A DNA stretch of 23,806 bases, taken from positions 1-23,806 of the forward strand of contig CANBSV010000035.1 in assembly GCA_947372225.1 (NCBI GenBank). Reading direction: 5' to 3'. Of this stretch, positions 23,453-23,806 are shown piece by piece. The notes beneath the pieces are model-generated. The model had not been told where the DNA came from. It saw only the letters and a program-made list of their open reading frames with translations, and searched no databases. How positions within the stretch are numbered: position 1 is the stretch's first letter; each line of letters opens with the position of its first letter. This DNA comes from Burkholderiales bacterium. GTDB taxonomy: Bacteria; Pseudomonadota; Gammaproteobacteria; Burkholderiales; Burkholderiaceae_C. A program made the position numbers and the translations under genes.

Positions 23453-23502
23453 TTGGACACCTACTTGGACCAAGGATAACCACTAATTGACACGCTGTGC
23501 AA
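23453..23502 (-). promoter_or_regulatory. Candidate promoter and operator region upstream of alpA
   Basis: On the minus strand, TTGCAC (23497-23502) and TTATCC (23474-23479) are 17 bp apart, a weak sigma-70-like pair. The perfect palindrome CTTGGACCAAG (23464-23474) touches the -10. GTCCAA occurs twice with a 12 bp period (23465-23470 and 23453-23458). TTG-A-CAC-GCT-GTGCAA (23487-23502) is a further near-palindrome. The cluster suggests regulated initiation. On the + strand TTGACA (23487-23492) is a perfect -35 but has no -10 at the right spacing. Confidence 0.35.
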
Positions 23503-23788
23503 CTGGCTGATTTCCTGAGATATGCCAGGAGGCAAGTCTCATTGTTCTGAAATTCCTATGTGAATCAACGGCTTGCTGATCTGGCATGTGGTCTAGCTAC
23601 GCATCTGGCTACACCAAACGTCCCTGCGTCTCTGGAATTGTGCCTCGCTCGGCGCGCCGGGACGGTTGGCGCTGGGCGTTCGGGCGCGCTCGCGGCAATC
23701 GTGCGGCGCGCCGGTCGCCGACGCATGCGGTGTCCGTGCCGGCAACGGGCGGCGCCCCTATGCGCATGCACAATGGCTCGTCTGTCGC

Positions 23789-23796
23789 AGGAGGTG
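23789..23796 (+). promoter_or_regulatory. Strong Shine-Dalgarno for a gene starting at the edge
   Basis: AGGAGGTG is a near-full match to the 16S anti-Shine-Dalgarno. A start codon at normal spacing would fall at about 23802-23807, at or just past the window end. It suggests a rightward gene begins there. No part of that gene is readable. Confidence 0.4.
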
Positions 23797-23806
23797 TCAG
23801 GACAGA

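Larger units (their letters stand above)
20960..23806. mobile_element. Putative satellite, phage-island or prophage-remnant segment
   Basis: From the tRNA terminator to the right edge the content differs from the housekeeping genes to the left. There is a repeat-rich non-coding stretch, then a leftward operon alpA - unknown gene - O-like replication initiator, then 520 bp without a gene. AlpA plus a replication gene near a tRNA is the typical core of phage-inducible islands, satellites and degenerate prophages. No integrase, excisionase beyond AlpA, packaging gene or duplicated tRNA end is visible, so the type and both boundaries are uncertain. Confidence 0.55.
23287..23806. other. 520 bp without a convincing gene at the right edge
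   Basis: Apart from the possible alpA control region, no ORF here has recognisable protein features. About 23480-23640 is less GC-rich than its surroundings. From about 23640 the DNA becomes very GC-rich and contains GGCGCGCC twice. A long Shine-Dalgarno sits at the very end. An element boundary may lie in this stretch. Confidence 0.4.

Noticed and set aside
23052..23483. 143-codon minus-strand frame overlapping alpA
   Set aside because: It is out of frame with the clear AlpA motifs, rich in Arg, Pro and Ser, with no recognisable domain.
23565..23771. 68-codon minus-strand frame near the right edge
   Set aside because: Its Arg/Ala-rich composition follows the GC-rich DNA. It has no ribosome site or family resemblance.

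Overview
The window looks like chromosome from a GC-rich betaproteobacterium of the order Burkholderiales, most likely near the Comamonadaceae. The reasons are the gene order serC-pheA-tyrA-aroA/cmk-rpsA-ihfB-lapA-lapB, a fused aroA-cmk gene, and several small families common in that group (DUF3717, DUF1289, DUF3297, a YebC-like paralog, AlpA). No database search was possible. All family calls come from reading motifs, lengths and gene order.

Positions 1-12773 form one dense + strand block with almost no gaps. It starts with serine and aromatic amino acid synthesis (serC, pheA, tyrA, aroA) and CMP kinase fused to AroA. A structured 141 bp gap leads to ribosomal protein S1 (rpsA) and IHF beta (ihfB). 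An envelope group follows: lapA and lapB (control of LPS synthesis), msbA (lipid A-core flippase), a GT9 heptosyltransferase-like enzyme, and a sialyltransferase-like GT-B enzyme whose donor sugar is unknown. Most junctions overlap or are under 10 bp, so translational coupling is likely.

Positions 12774-20656 hold short, mixed-strand housekeeping units. They are an FKBP isomerase convergent with a DEAD-box RNA helicase that has a long hairpin-rich leader; a DUF3717/DUF1289 protein coupled to an O6-methylguanine-DNA methyltransferase; the heptose-7-phosphate kinase rfaE1 preceded by a possible 22-codon ORF; comEA; a DUF2076-like membrane protein; a YchJ-family protein; a YebC-like regulator; DUF3297; and a class III extradiol-type dioxygenase.

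Positions 20848-20959 are tRNA-Ala(CGC) with encoded CCA and a strong intrinsic terminator. Beyond it the character changes. There are about 550 bp of repeat-rich DNA without a convincing gene, then a leftward operon alpA - small unknown gene - phage O-like replication initiator. No integrase is visible. This resembles the regulatory and replication core of a satellite, phage-inducible island or prophage remnant beside a tRNA. Its right boundary is not identified.

The most interesting signal is inside the replication gene. The DNA encoding its low-complexity linker carries four related dyads (consensus GTGGCG-N4-CGCCAC) at 22-24 bp spacing, a fifth different dyad, and a 43 bp compound palindrome. 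This is the layout expected of an origin embedded in the initiator gene, as in phage lambda O. Here it is an inference.
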